A program made the translations under genes and the position numbers. Shown here one piece after another: positions 8,652-16,552 of a stretch of DNA of 43,731 nucleotides. The notes beneath the pieces were generated by a model. That model made no database searches. It was given only the letters and a program-made list of their open reading frames with translations, and was not told the origin of the DNA. Origin of the DNA: Erythrobacter sp. (lineage in GTDB: Bacteria > Pseudomonadota > Alphaproteobacteria > Sphingomonadales > Sphingomonadaceae); NCBI GenBank assembly GCA_030731635.1, contig JANQTR010000111.1:1-43731 (forward strand), written 5' to 3'. Numbering within the stretch: position 1 is the stretch's first letter; every line of letters begins with the position of its first letter.

Positions 8652-8780
8652 TCACTTTGCGCCGCTAATCGGCCCGAAACGGGACAGCCTCCACAGCTTT
8701 GCTTGGGCGACCGGGGGTGGCCGTGATAACCCCATGGTAACCATCCGCCGATCTTCGGCGGCCTCAAGGGGGATAATTTC

Positions 8781-9674
8781 ATGCGCCTGCCGCTCCGCAC
8801 TGCTCTTCGTTTTGGCGTAATCCTGCCCGCGATTGCCCTGCCCGCCATGGCTGGCGCGCAGAATTATGCCGATCTGCCGCCCTTGGCCCCGATCAGTGAG
8901 GCCGAAGTGCGCAGCCTGCCGCCCGAATATCGCACCGGCCCGGTGACTGCAGTGGCAGAAGAGACTGTGACCACCGTCAACGGGGTTGAAACTATCACCC
9001 GCACCCGCCGGATCGACGTGCCCCGCGGCCATCCGGTGGCGCAGGCCGCACCGCAAGGCTATCCGCATCAAGGTTACCCTCAGCAAGCCTATTACCCCCA
9101 GCAAGTTGTCTACCCCGCAGCGCCGGTGGTGTTCGAGCGGGAGCAATGGCTCGACGAATGCCGCCGCCGCACCGCGGGGCGGAACAATAATGATACCGGG
9201 CTGATCATCGGTGGATTGCTGGGCGCGATTGCGGGCGGGGTTGCCGGTTACGAGATCGCCGGCGCCGGTGACCGGGTGCTCGGCACCGCGCTGGGCGTGG
9301 GCGGCGGCGGGTTGATTGGGGGCTTGCTTGGCAGCCTGTTTGGCGGCGGCAAGAAAAAGAACCGCTACGACTGCGAAGCGGCGCTTGATGGCTATCTGAC
9401 GCAATATGGCGCACCGGGCGGACACATCGCCAGCCGCGAAATCGCCTACCCGGGCGCGCCTGCCTATGGCTATGGCTACCCGGCGACCTACAGCTATGCC
9501 TATGCCCCGCCGCCGCAAGTGGTGCTGGTTCCGGTGCGCACCGAAGTGCAGCAGCAGGTGGTGGTGCGCGAGACGGAACGGTTTGAAACCTACACCGTCC
9601 CCGGTGCCGTGCGCGAGATCCCGGCGCGGCCAGCTCCGCGTCCCTCACCCAAACTGATCAAGAGCGACCGGTAA
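8781..9674 (+). CDS. Glycine-zipper 2TM-type secreted/envelope protein
   Basis: A 297-residue protein with a signal peptide ending AMAGA/QN at about residue 26. A Gln/Tyr/Pro-rich stretch (residues about 90-115, QGYPHQGYPQQAYYPQQ) precedes a glycine zipper at about residues 137-193 (GLIIGGLLGAIAGGVAGYEIAG and GGGGLIGGLLGSLFGGG). A Tyr/Pro-rich tail ends the protein. Such glycine-zipper proteins insert in or associate with the outer membrane; the specific role is unknown. The gene is convergent with parB, with a perfect hairpin between them. Confidence 0.85.
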   Translation: MRLPLRTALRFGVILPAIALPAMAGAQNYADLPPLAPISEAEVRSLPPEYRTGPVTAVAEETVTTVNGVETITRTRRIDVPRGHPVAQAAPQGYPHQGYPQQAYYPQQVVYPAAPVVFEREQWLDECRRRTAGRNNNDTGLIIGGLLGAIAGGVAGYEIAGAGDRVLGTALGVGGGGLIGGLLGSLFGGGKKKNRYDCEAALDGYLTQYGAPGGHIASREIAYPGAPAYGYGYPATYSYAYAPPPQVVLVPVRTEVQQQVVVRETERFETYTVPGAVREIPARPAPRPSPKLIKSDR

Positions 9675-9688
9675 CCACCGCCGCCACG

Positions 9689-9715
9689 GCAGGAGTCGCG
9701 CCGCGCGACTCCTGC
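9689..9715. terminator. Perfect 12-bp hairpin between convergent genes
   Basis: GCAGGAGTCGCG at 9689-9700 and CGCGACTCCTGC at 9704-9715 are exact reverse complements with a CCG loop. They lie midway between the glycine-zipper gene stop and the parB stop. No T tract flanks either side, so it is a candidate bidirectional termination or 3'-end-protecting structure, not a classical intrinsic terminator. Confidence 0.55.
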
Positions 9716-9723
9716 AGCGGGGT

Positions 9724-10689
9724 TCAGAAATCGCCGCCGGTAAGGCGCTGACACACCAAATCGAGCTGATCGAGGGTGGTGTAACGAATGGTAATCGTGC
9801 CCTTGCGCGGATCGCCTTCGGGTTTGATCTTCACAGTCAGGCCGAGAAATTCTTCGAGGTGCTGTTGCACCGCAAGGATATCGGCATTTTCCATGGTTTG
9901 CCCGTGAGGGCCGGGTTGCGGTGCAGGTGTTTCGGCCTTGGCGGTCTTGCGGGTCAGCACCTCCACGTCGCGCACCGAAAGCCCTTCGGACACCGCGATT
10001 TCGGCGATCTGCACCGCATCGTCACGCCCGATCAACGCGCGCACATGCCCGGTGCTAAGCTTACCCTGCTCGACCAACACCAGCACCGGTTCGGGCAGGC
10101 TCATCAACCGCTGCATATTGGCGACGTGGCTGCGCGATTTGTCGACCAGCTTGGCAATATCGACCTGAATCATGCCCTCTTCATCCGAGAGCCGCTGATA
10201 GGCGCGCGCTTCTTCAACCGGGTTCAGGTCTTCACGCTGAAGGTTTTCGATCAGCGCCAGTGCCATCACTTCGCGCTCAGATAGATTGCGCACCAGCGCC
10301 GGGATCTCGTGCAGCCGTGCCTTTTGCGCTGCGCGCCACCGCCGTTCACCCGCAACCAGCTGATAACCTTCACCATTTGGGTGCGGGCGGACGATAATCG
10401 GCTGGATCACACCGCGCGACGCGATCGACGACGCGAGTTCGTCCAGCGCGGCTTCGTCAAAATGCTTGCGCGGGTTGCCGGGCAGCGGCTTGATCGTGGC
10501 AAGTGCCAGCATGCGCAGCGGTGATGCACCTGGCGCGGGCGGCGCATCGGCCGCGTCATCACGCCGCACCAACGATTCTTCGCGCCGGGTTTCCCCCATC
10601 AGCGCGCCCAGCCCCTTGCCCAGTCGGCGCGGCTTGTCAGCGCGTAAATTCAAAGCCGAATCAAACGGTTGGGTGGTTTCGTCGTTCAT
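9724..10689 (-). CDS. parB: Chromosome-partitioning protein ParB
   Basis: A 321-residue CTP-dependent DNA clamp that loads at parS and spreads. The basic N-terminal region carries RRLGKGLGALMGE, the ParA-stimulating peptide type. The N-terminal domain has the CTP-binding boxes, including GERRWRAAQKARLHEIPALV and ENLQREDLNPVEEARAY. The helix-turn-helix at about residues 160-185 (VDIAKLVDKSRSHVANMQRL) reads parS, and the C-terminal about 50 residues form the dimerisation domain. It is the last gene of mnmE-mnmG-rsmG-parA-parB, and its ATG overlaps the parA stop by 4 bases. Seven parS sites lie 0.9-5.7 kb upstream of it. Confidence 0.98.
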   Translation of the reverse strand: MNDETTQPFDSALNLRADKPRRLGKGLGALMGETRREESLVRRDDAADAPPAPGASPLRMLALATIKPLPGNPRKHFDEAALDELASSIASRGVIQPIIVRPHPNGEGYQLVAGERRWRAAQKARLHEIPALVRNLSEREVMALALIENLQREDLNPVEEARAYQRLSDEEGMIQVDIAKLVDKSRSHVANMQRLMSLPEPVLVLVEQGKLSTGHVRALIGRDDAVQIAEIAVSEGLSVRDVEVLTRKTAKAETPAPQPGPHGQTMENADILAVQQHLEEFLGLTVKIKPEGDPRKGTITIRYTTLDQLDLVCQRLTGGDF

Positions 10690-11462
10690 GCCGCCTGTCT
10701 TTCTGCGGGAAAGCGCCCGATCAGCTCACGCGCCAGCGCCATATAGGCGCGGCTACCGGTGCAATGCTGGTCATAGATCAGCGCTGGCAGCCCGTGGCCC
10801 GGTGCTTCGGACAGGCGGACATTGCGCGGAATCACCGTCTCGAACACCACGTTGCCAAGACATTCGCGCACATTTTCCGAAACTTCGTCCGTCAGCCGAT
10901 TGCGCCGGTCATACATCGTTAGAGCAACGCCGATGATGCCGAGATCGGGATTGAAGCGCTTCTGCACCTGATCGACAGTCTGGAGCAGCTGGCTCAGCCC
11001 TTCGAGCGCGAAAAACTCGCATTGCAGCGGCACCAACAGCGTGTCGGCCGCACACAGCGCGTTCAACGTCAGCAACCCGAGCGACGGTGGGCAATCGATA
11101 AAGGCAATGTCGTGCCCCGCATGATTCGCCAAAGCGCGGTGCAGGCGGTGGGTACGGCCTTCCACCGCGACCAGTTCCACCTCGGCCCCGCTCAGATCCA
11201 CGGTTGCCGGAATGATATCGAGCCGCGGGATGCTGGTCGGTATGATCGCGCTGTCGAGCGCGACTTCATCGACCAGCAGATCATAGCTCGACACTTCGCG
11301 CGAATCGGCATGAATGCCCAACCCGGTCGACGCATTGCCTTGCGGATCGAGGTCGATCAGCAGCGTGCGCCATCCGGTCGCCGCCATGGCGGTGGCGATA
11401 TTGATCGCGGTGGTGGTTTTGCCCACGCCGCCTTTCTGATTGGCGATTGCGATCGTTAACAT
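10686..11462 (-). CDS. parA: Chromosome-partitioning ATPase ParA
   Basis: A 258-residue deviant Walker-type ATPase that forms the nucleoid gradient on which ParB-parS complexes move. The N-terminus MLTIAIANQKGGVGKTTTAIN contains the KGGVGKTT box with the signature lysine. LLIDLDPQGNASTGLG is the switch I/Walker A' region and IDCPPSLGLLTLNAL the Walker B region. There is no N-terminal HTH, so this is the chromosomal class, not the plasmid type Ia. It is transcribed with parB (4-base overlap) and lies 73 bases after rsmG. Confidence 0.98.
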   Translation of the reverse strand: MLTIAIANQKGGVGKTTTAINIATAMAATGWRTLLIDLDPQGNASTGLGIHADSREVSSYDLLVDEVALDSAIIPTSIPRLDIIPATVDLSGAEVELVAVEGRTHRLHRALANHAGHDIAFIDCPPSLGLLTLNALCAADTLLVPLQCEFFALEGLSQLLQTVDQVQKRFNPDLGIIGVALTMYDRRNRLTDEVSENVRECLGNVVFETVIPRNVRLSEAPGHGLPALIYDQHCTGSRAYMALARELIGRFPAERQAA

Positions 11463-11535
11463 GATGGGGCCAGCATGGTGGTAATCCGTCCTTCCCGCGC
11501 GCAGATTCGCGTAAAACCGCTGCCATTTTCGCGTG

Positions 11536-12177
11536 TCAGGCCTTCACGATGATCCCGGCGTCGGGATCGGTCAAGGAATGTTTCACGTGAAACATTGCCC
11601 GAATCGAAGGCTTGAGCGTCTCTAACTCCTGCGCTGCCGAGCGGCCCTTGGGCAAGACATAGCGCGTGGCGCTTGTGGAGAAGGGTGCGGATAAGGCGAG
11701 GAGTTTGGGCAATGGCGCAAAGGCGCGTGCCGAAATGGCGCGGGCAGCGAACGGGTTGATGCGCTCCAAACGCTGCGCTTCGACCCGGCATTTGCGCAAA
11801 TCGAGCGCGGCAACGCAGCGTTCCAGAAACTCCGCCCGCCGCGCACGCGATTCAACCAGCACGACCGGCATATTCGGATTAAGCGCCGCAATCACCAGCC
11901 CCGGAAACCCAGGCCCACTACCAAGATCGAGCCACGGCCCGCCCGCATTGGCCCCCAATGTTTCACGTGAAACATTTTGGATGAGCTGCGCCGAATCGGC
12001 GATGTGGCGCTGCCAGATGTGGGCTTCGGTCGCCTTGGCGATCAGGTTCTGGCGCTGATTTTCGTCCAGCACCAGCGCAGCAAAGGCTTCGATCCGCGCC
12101 ATGCCTTCATCATCGGTCAGGCCGGCAACATAGGCGCGCGCTTCGGCTTCGCCTGAGATGGCTTGGGGGGTAATCAT
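11536..12177 (-). CDS. rsmG: 16S rRNA (guanine-527-N7)-methyltransferase RsmG (GidB)
   Basis: A 213-residue SAM-dependent methyltransferase modifying G527 of 16S rRNA. The SAM loop is PWLDLGSGPGFPGLVIA, followed by the LVESRARRAEFLE strand and the ISARAFAPLPKLLALS motif. Length is normal. The gene contains two perfect parS sites: one encodes NVSRET near the middle, the other MFHVKH close to the C-terminus. The start overlaps the mnmG stop as ATGA. Confidence 0.96.
   Translation of the reverse strand: MITPQAISGEAEARAYVAGLTDDEGMARIEAFAALVLDENQRQNLIAKATEAHIWQRHIADSAQLIQNVSRETLGANAGGPWLDLGSGPGFPGLVIAALNPNMPVVLVESRARRAEFLERCVAALDLRKCRVEAQRLERINPFAARAISARAFAPLPKLLALSAPFSTSATRYVLPKGRSAAQELETLKPSIRAMFHVKHSLTDPDAGIIVKA
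11579..11594. other. parS site 1 (perfect)
   Basis: The 16-mer TGTTTCACGTGAAACA is a perfect palindrome and matches the universal ParB-binding consensus. It lies inside the 3' part of rsmG, where it is read as MFHVKH. Confidence 0.97.
11959..11974. other. parS site 2 (perfect)
   Basis: An exact TGTTTCACGTGAAACA, 380 bases from site 1 and inside rsmG, read as NVSRET. Confidence 0.97.
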
Positions 12178-14036
12178 GCCGCGCGCTGGCCAGTGGCTAT
12201 CCGCCGCGCATGCACCAGCAGCGCTGACAAGGCAGCGGGCGTCACCCCGACCACTCGCCCTGCAGCCGCCAGCGTTCCCGGCGCAGCCCGTGTCAGGCGC
12301 TCGATCATCTCGTTCGAAAGCCCCGGCACCTGAGTATAGGGAAAATCCGCTGCCAGAGCCAAACTCTCGCTCGCGCGCAGATCGCGCAATTCGCTATCCT
12401 GCCGCGCCAGATAGGGCGCATAGGCGGCATCCTCGGCCATTTCCTCCGCCAGCAACGGGTCGCGCGCGGTAAAATCGCCCAGCCATGGAGCGAGCGCCGC
12501 TGGTGTCACACCGTCATGCCGCAACCATTCGCTCAGCGGCTTCTGGCCCAGATCGCGGCGCACGGGCAGCCCTGCGTCAGCCAGGTCGCGCGCATGTACG
12601 GGTTGCGAATGTTTCACGTGAAACATTTTGCGCGTCTCCTCGCGCCGTTCAAACCAGGCGCGCCGCTCTTCTCCCACGCAGCCCGCGGCGATTCCCAGCC
12701 CGGTCAGGCGGGTCGCGGCGTTATTGGCCCGCAGGCGCAGGCGGTATTCGGCGCGCGACGTGAGCATCCGGTAAGGCTCCGACACCCCTTGCAAGGTCAG
12801 ATCATCAACCATCACCGCGATGTACGAATTGGCCCGGTCAAGTGTGGGCGCAACCTTGCCCAGCGCCGCAGCCGCAGCCGCCAACCCGGCTACCAATCCC
12901 TGCGCGGCAGCTTCTTCGTACCCGGTGGTGCCGTTGATCTGCCCGGCGCAATAGAGGCCGGGGATTGCGCGAACCTGCAAATCCGGGGTCAGCGCGCGCG
13001 GGTCGATGTGATCATACTCGACTGCATAGCCCGGCTGCACGATCACCGCTGCTGCACACCCCGGCATGGTCCGCACCACAGTCTCCTGCACATCAGTCGG
13101 CAAGGAGGTGCTGATGCCGTTGGGATAGACCATATGTGTGTCCAGCCCCTCTGGCTCCAGGAAAACCTGATGGCCTTCGCGGTCGCCAAAGCGGTGAATC
13201 TTGTCTTCAATCGATGGGCAGTAACGCGGCCCCGCCGCGGCAATTGCGCCCGAAAACAGCGGAGAGCGGTGCAGGTTGGCACGAATCGCGTCATGCCCTG
13301 CCTGCGTGGTGCGGGTGATGCCACAGAATACCTCGGGATTGACGCGGCGCGGGGTCATCGCGGACATGGTCCACGCCTCACCATCCGATGGCTGTTCTTC
13401 CAGCGCCGCCCAATCGATCGTGCGGCCATCGAGCCGCGGCGGCGTGCCGGTCTTCAACCGCGCCATCGGCAGGTCGGCAGCGCGCAGCTGTTGTGCAAGC
13501 CGCTTGGCCGCGTTTTCACCAATCCGCCCGCCTTCGTACCGTTCTTCACCCCGGAACAGCACCCCGCCGAGGAACGTCCCCGTGCACAGCACCACCCGCG
13601 CGGCGTTAAGGATCGTGCCGTCCGCCAGCTCCAACCCGGCCACTTTGCCCCCGTCGAGCACCAGCGCGGCAGCTTCACCCTGAACCAAGGTGAGGCCCAC
13701 TTGCGCCCGCACAATCGCCTGAACGGCTGCCTTGAACCGGACCCGGTCAGCCTGCACGCGCGGTCCCCATACCGCACTGCCCTTTGATCGGTTGAGCATC
13801 CGGTAATGGATCGCACCAGCATCCGCCGCGCGCCCAATCACCCCGTCGAGCGCATCAACCTCGCGAACCAGATGGCCCTTGCCCAACCCGCCAATCGCCG
13901 GATTGCAGCTCATCGCGCCGATGGCATTGAGATCAAAGCTGACGAGGGCCGTGCGCGCACCCATCCGCGCCGAAGCACAGGCGGCTTCGACCCCGGCGTG
14001 ACCGCCGCCGATAATGATGACATCGAATTGGTGCAT
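12174..14036 (-). CDS. mnmG: tRNA uridine-5-carboxymethylaminomethyl modification enzyme MnmG (GidA)
   Basis: A 620-residue FAD enzyme acting with MnmE to install (c)mnm5 at U34 of tRNAs reading split codon boxes. The N-terminal FAD fold is DVIIIGGGHAGVEAA (G10-G15). CNPAIGGLGKGHLVREVDALDG and LKTGTPPRLDGRT are family signatures, and the C-terminal helical domain contacts MnmE and tRNA. The start at 14036 gives MHQFDVIIIGG; an in-frame extension to 14075 is unlikely. A perfect parS is embedded in the coding sequence, reading MFHVKH after residue 470. The neighbour mnmE encodes its obligate partner. Confidence 0.97.
   Translation of the reverse strand: MHQFDVIIIGGGHAGVEAACASARMGARTALVSFDLNAIGAMSCNPAIGGLGKGHLVREVDALDGVIGRAADAGAIHYRMLNRSKGSAVWGPRVQADRVRFKAAVQAIVRAQVGLTLVQGEAAALVLDGGKVAGLELADGTILNAARVVLCTGTFLGGVLFRGEERYEGGRIGENAAKRLAQQLRAADLPMARLKTGTPPRLDGRTIDWAALEEQPSDGEAWTMSAMTPRRVNPEVFCGITRTTQAGHDAIRANLHRSPLFSGAIAAAGPRYCPSIEDKIHRFGDREGHQVFLEPEGLDTHMVYPNGISTSLPTDVQETVVRTMPGCAAAVIVQPGYAVEYDHIDPRALTPDLQVRAIPGLYCAGQINGTTGYEEAAAQGLVAGLAAAAAALGKVAPTLDRANSYIAVMVDDLTLQGVSEPYRMLTSRAEYRLRLRANNAATRLTGLGIAAGCVGEERRAWFERREETRKMFHVKHSQPVHARDLADAGLPVRRDLGQKPLSEWLRHDGVTPAALAPWLGDFTARDPLLAEEMAEDAAYAPYLARQDSELRDLRASESLALAADFPYTQVPGLSNEMIERLTRAAPGTLAAAGRVVGVTPAALSALLVHARRIATGQRAA
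12610..12625. other. parS site 3 (perfect)
   Basis: An exact TGTTTCACGTGAAACA within the 3' third of mnmG, read as MFHVKH in the MnmG frame. Confidence 0.97.
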
Positions 14037-14095
14037 GGTGGTGCGGCAGATAGGGCGCAGCAGGGGAATCGTCAAAGCTGTTTCATGGGGGCGAA

Positions 14096-14111
14096 TGTTT
14101 CACGTGAAACA
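14096..14111. other. parS site 4 (perfect)
   Basis: An exact TGTTTCACGTGAAACA in the 130-base gap between mnmE and mnmG, 40 bases (start to start) from site 5. Confidence 0.97.
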
Positions 14112-14135
14112 TTGGCAGCGGCCACGAGTCCAAAA

Positions 14136-14151
14136 TGTTTCACGTGAAACA
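14136..14151. other. parS site 5 (perfect)
   Basis: An exact TGTTTCACGTGAAACA forming an intergenic pair with site 4, with 24 bases between the two. It ends 15 bases from the mnmE stop. Confidence 0.97.
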
Positions 14152-14166
14152 TTTTGACTGGCCGCG

Positions 14167-15471
14167 TCACTTGCCGATGCAGAACCGCCCGAACAGCGCG
14201 TCGAGCATGTCCTCGGTCGTTGCCCGGCCAATCAACCTATCGAACGCAACGCGCGCACGGCGAAGCTCCTCGGCAATCAGTAGTGGGTCCGACAGCAACC
14301 GAGCCGCCGTCAGCGCCGCCGCCGCTTCGGTCAGGCGCGCATGTTGGCGGGCGTTGAGTGCTGCTTCGCCCGGCTTGGGCATTGCGCCCCGCGCCCCATC
14401 GATCAGCGCGTGTTTGAGTGGTGCAAGCCCCGCTCCGCTCATCGCCGAGACCGTAAACCGCGCTGCCACCTTGGGAGCAAAGCCATCGCGATCAGCCTGC
14501 GCCGCGATCTCCCAAGCGCCCAAAGGCCCCTCGCCCTCCGTGCCAAGCCACAGCACGCAATCGGCCCGCAGCAGTTCGCCGCGCGCCCGGTGGATGCCGA
14601 TAGCCTCAATTTCGTCGGCGCTAGCCCCGCCCTCGACGACCCGTAGCCCGGCGGTATCGACGAACGTGAACGCCGCGCCGCCAATCGCGACCGATCGTTC
14701 GATCACATCGCGCGTCGTCCCGGCAATCGGTGAAGTGATCGCCGCCTCGCTCTCGATCAGTGCGTTGAACAGCGTGGACTTGCCCGCATTGGGCGGACCA
14801 GCCAACACCACCCGGAACCCCTCCCCCAACCGTTCAGACCGTGGGCGGGTCAGCCATTGCTGCAATTCATCGGCCAGCCCAGCAATGTTCCACGTGAAAC
14901 ATTCGGGCAATGAGGCGGCGTCTTCCTCATCGGCGAAATCGAGCACGGCTTCGACTTGCGCCGCCAAGGATAACGCGTTGTCACGCCATGCCTCCACCTG
15001 CCGTGAGAGAGCCCCGCCCGCATTGGCGAGCGCGGCGGCGCGTTGCCATTCGGTTTCAGCTGACAGCAGGTCGGCCAACCCTTCGGCCTCCGCCAGATCG
15101 ATGCGGCCATTGGCAAAGGCGCGGCGGGTGAATTCGCCGGGTTCAGCGCGGCGCAGACCGGGCAGCGCCGCCAGCGCCGCCTCCACCGCCGCAATCACCG
15201 CACGCCCGCCATGACAGTGCAGTTCGGCCAGGTCTTCCCCCGTGGCAGTGTTCGGGCCGGGAAACCACAGCACCAACGCCTCATCCAGGGGCTTGCCTGC
15301 ACCATCGCGCAGCCGCGCCAAAGACGCCCGCCGCGGTTGTGGGACCCGCCCAGCCAAGGCCGCCAGCGCTGCCCCGGCTTGCGAGCCGGAAATGCGGATC
15401 ACCCCGATTGCAGACGGGGCCGCGCCGCTCGACAGGGCAAATATGGTCGGCACAGCATTCATACTCGGCAT
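14167..15471 (-). CDS. mnmE: tRNA modification GTPase MnmE (TrmE)
   Basis: A 434-residue GTPase partner of MnmG. It has an N-terminal formyl-THF-binding domain (TIFALSSGAAPSAIGVIRISG and ELHCHGG), a helical domain, an inserted G domain and the C-terminal FCIGK motif. The P-loop is GPPNAGKSTLFN, G2 is GTTRD and G3 is DTAG. The usual G4 motif NKxD is not obvious; the best counterpart is AQAD. The protein is about 20 residues shorter than the E. coli protein. Start 15471 gives MPSMNAV; the ATG at 15462 is equally plausible, and neither has a clear ribosome binding site. One imperfect parS lies inside the gene. Confidence 0.95.
   Translation of the reverse strand: MPSMNAVPTIFALSSGAAPSAIGVIRISGSQAGAALAALAGRVPQPRRASLARLRDGAGKPLDEALVLWFPGPNTATGEDLAELHCHGGRAVIAAVEAALAALPGLRRAEPGEFTRRAFANGRIDLAEAEGLADLLSAETEWQRAAALANAGGALSRQVEAWRDNALSLAAQVEAVLDFADEEDAASLPECFTWNIAGLADELQQWLTRPRSERLGEGFRVVLAGPPNAGKSTLFNALIESEAAITSPIAGTTRDVIERSVAIGGAAFTFVDTAGLRVVEGGASADEIEAIGIHRARGELLRADCVLWLGTEGEGPLGAWEIAAQADRDGFAPKVAARFTVSAMSGAGLAPLKHALIDGARGAMPKPGEAALNARQHARLTEAAAALTAARLLSDPLLIAEELRRARVAFDRLIGRATTEDMLDALFGRFCIGK
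14886..14901. other. parS site 6 (one base from palindrome)
   Basis: TGTTCCACGTGAAACA inside mnmE, read as CFTWN. It differs from the perfect site by C at position 5, a position that is degenerate in the Bacillus parS consensus, so ParB binding is expected. Confidence 0.9.
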
Positions 15472-15481
15472 GGGCGCAGGA

Positions 15482-15748
15482 TCAGTCAGACCCCTTCGAT
15501 CCCGTATCGCTGCCGCGCGATGCGGCTTTCATCCCGCTTTCAACAAAGCTTTGAAACAGCTTCAAGCCGACCTGGCCCATGGGTGCCAAGGCCGAAGCAT
15601 ATTCCTGTAGTTGTTCAGGATTTGATACGCCTTTCATCGCCTTGGCAAGGTTGTCGACATAGACGTTGTTGGCCGCGCTGACATCGGGCAGGCCCATGAA
15701 ATTGCGGGCCTCTTCGGGCGTGCATTCGATTTCGATGTTGATCTTCAT
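15482..15748 (-). CDS. DUF6489-type small protein
   Basis: An 88-residue protein beginning MKINIEIECTPEEARNFMGLPDV. A central segment with regular hydrophobic spacing (LAKAMKGVSNPEQLQEYA) precedes a Ser/Gly/Asp-rich tail. It resembles the small DUF6489 proteins found beside mnmE in sphingomonads and possibly related to phasin-like or polyhydroxyalkanoate-associated helices; the function is unknown. ATG 15748 is preceded by GGAGAGGAGA, so the start is secure. The gene lies 10 bases upstream of mnmE on the same strand and could be the first gene of that operon. Confidence 0.8.
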   Translation of the reverse strand: MKINIEIECTPEEARNFMGLPDVSAANNVYVDNLAKAMKGVSNPEQLQEYASALAPMGQVGLKLFQSFVESGMKAASRGSDTGSKGSD

Positions 15749-15853
15749 GGGGCGGGTCTCCTCTCCCGGTGCTCCTGCCTCATTTGGGCTTGGCAGCCAA
15801 GCAAGGCAAGAGATAGGGTTTGCACGCCGAACCCTGACAGGAAAGAGACATCG

Positions 15854-16552
15854 ATGACCTTGAACGCAACGATCCCCACACTTGAAGACGGCACCGCGTT
15901 CGGCGCCTATATCGCCCGGCCTGCTGGCACAGCCAAGGCGGCGATTATCGTGATTCAGGAGATTTTCGGGGTGAACCCCGGCATTCGCCAGAAATGCGAC
16001 AAGCTCGCCGCGGAAGGCTATGTTGCGCTGGCCCCAGACCTGTTCTGGCGCTTGCAACCAGGCGTGTCGCTTGACCCCGATGTTGAGCCTGAGTTTGCCC
16101 AGGCGCTGGATTGGATGGGGAAGTTCAATCAGGACGCTGGCATCCGCGATATTCAGGCAGCGATCAACTTCCTGCGTGAGCATGAAGGCACTGCCAAGGT
16201 CGGTTGTGTCGGATACTGTCTTGGCGGACGGCTCGCATATATGACGGCAGCGCGCACCAGCATTGATGCCAGCGTCGGGTATTACGGCGTAGGGATTGAC
16301 GGGTTGCTGGGAGAGAAAGACGCGATCGCCCATCCGCTGCTACTGCATATTCCCACCGCAGACGGTTTTGTTCCACGTGAAACACAGGCGGCAATGCACG
16401 CCGGGCTGGATGATCATCCGCGCGTGACAATCTATGATTATGACGGGCTCGACCATGGATTCGCCACCGAGACTGGTAAGCGCCGTGATGAGGCCGCCGC
16501 AACCCTGGCCGATGGCCGCACCGCCGCCTTCTTCGCGGAGGCTCTGGGGTGA
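15854..16552 (+). CDS. Dienelactone hydrolase family protein
   Basis: A 232-residue alpha/beta hydrolase. The nucleophile motif GYCLGG places the catalytic Cys at C122. QEIFGVNPGIR carries the conserved Glu that activates it. The acid is in ADGFVPRE and the base in GLDHGF. Family members hydrolyse dienelactone or related lactones and esters; the substrate here is unknown because no aromatic-degradation genes are adjacent. A parS copy lies inside the gene and encodes VPRET, directly after the catalytic Asp. The stop overlaps the GTG of the next gene. Confidence 0.92.
   Translation: MTLNATIPTLEDGTAFGAYIARPAGTAKAAIIVIQEIFGVNPGIRQKCDKLAAEGYVALAPDLFWRLQPGVSLDPDVEPEFAQALDWMGKFNQDAGIRDIQAAINFLREHEGTAKVGCVGYCLGGRLAYMTAARTSIDASVGYYGVGIDGLLGEKDAIAHPLLLHIPTADGFVPRETQAAMHAGLDDHPRVTIYDYDGLDHGFATETGKRRDEAAATLADGRTAAFFAEALG
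16369..16384. other. parS site 7 (one base from palindrome)
   Basis: TGTTCCACGTGAAACA inside the dienelactone hydrolase gene, read as VPRET. It is the same variant as site 6 and marks the origin-proximal edge of the cluster. Confidence 0.9.

Noticed and set aside
12516..13787. Long open frame on the plus strand opposite mnmG
   Set aside because: It lies wholly antisense to a clear MnmG. Composition reflects GC-rich codon shadow; no start site or family match.
14135..15214. Long plus-strand frame opposite mnmE, starting within parS
   Set aside because: Ser/Ala-rich shadow of mnmE codons, with no ribosome binding site and no recognisable domain.
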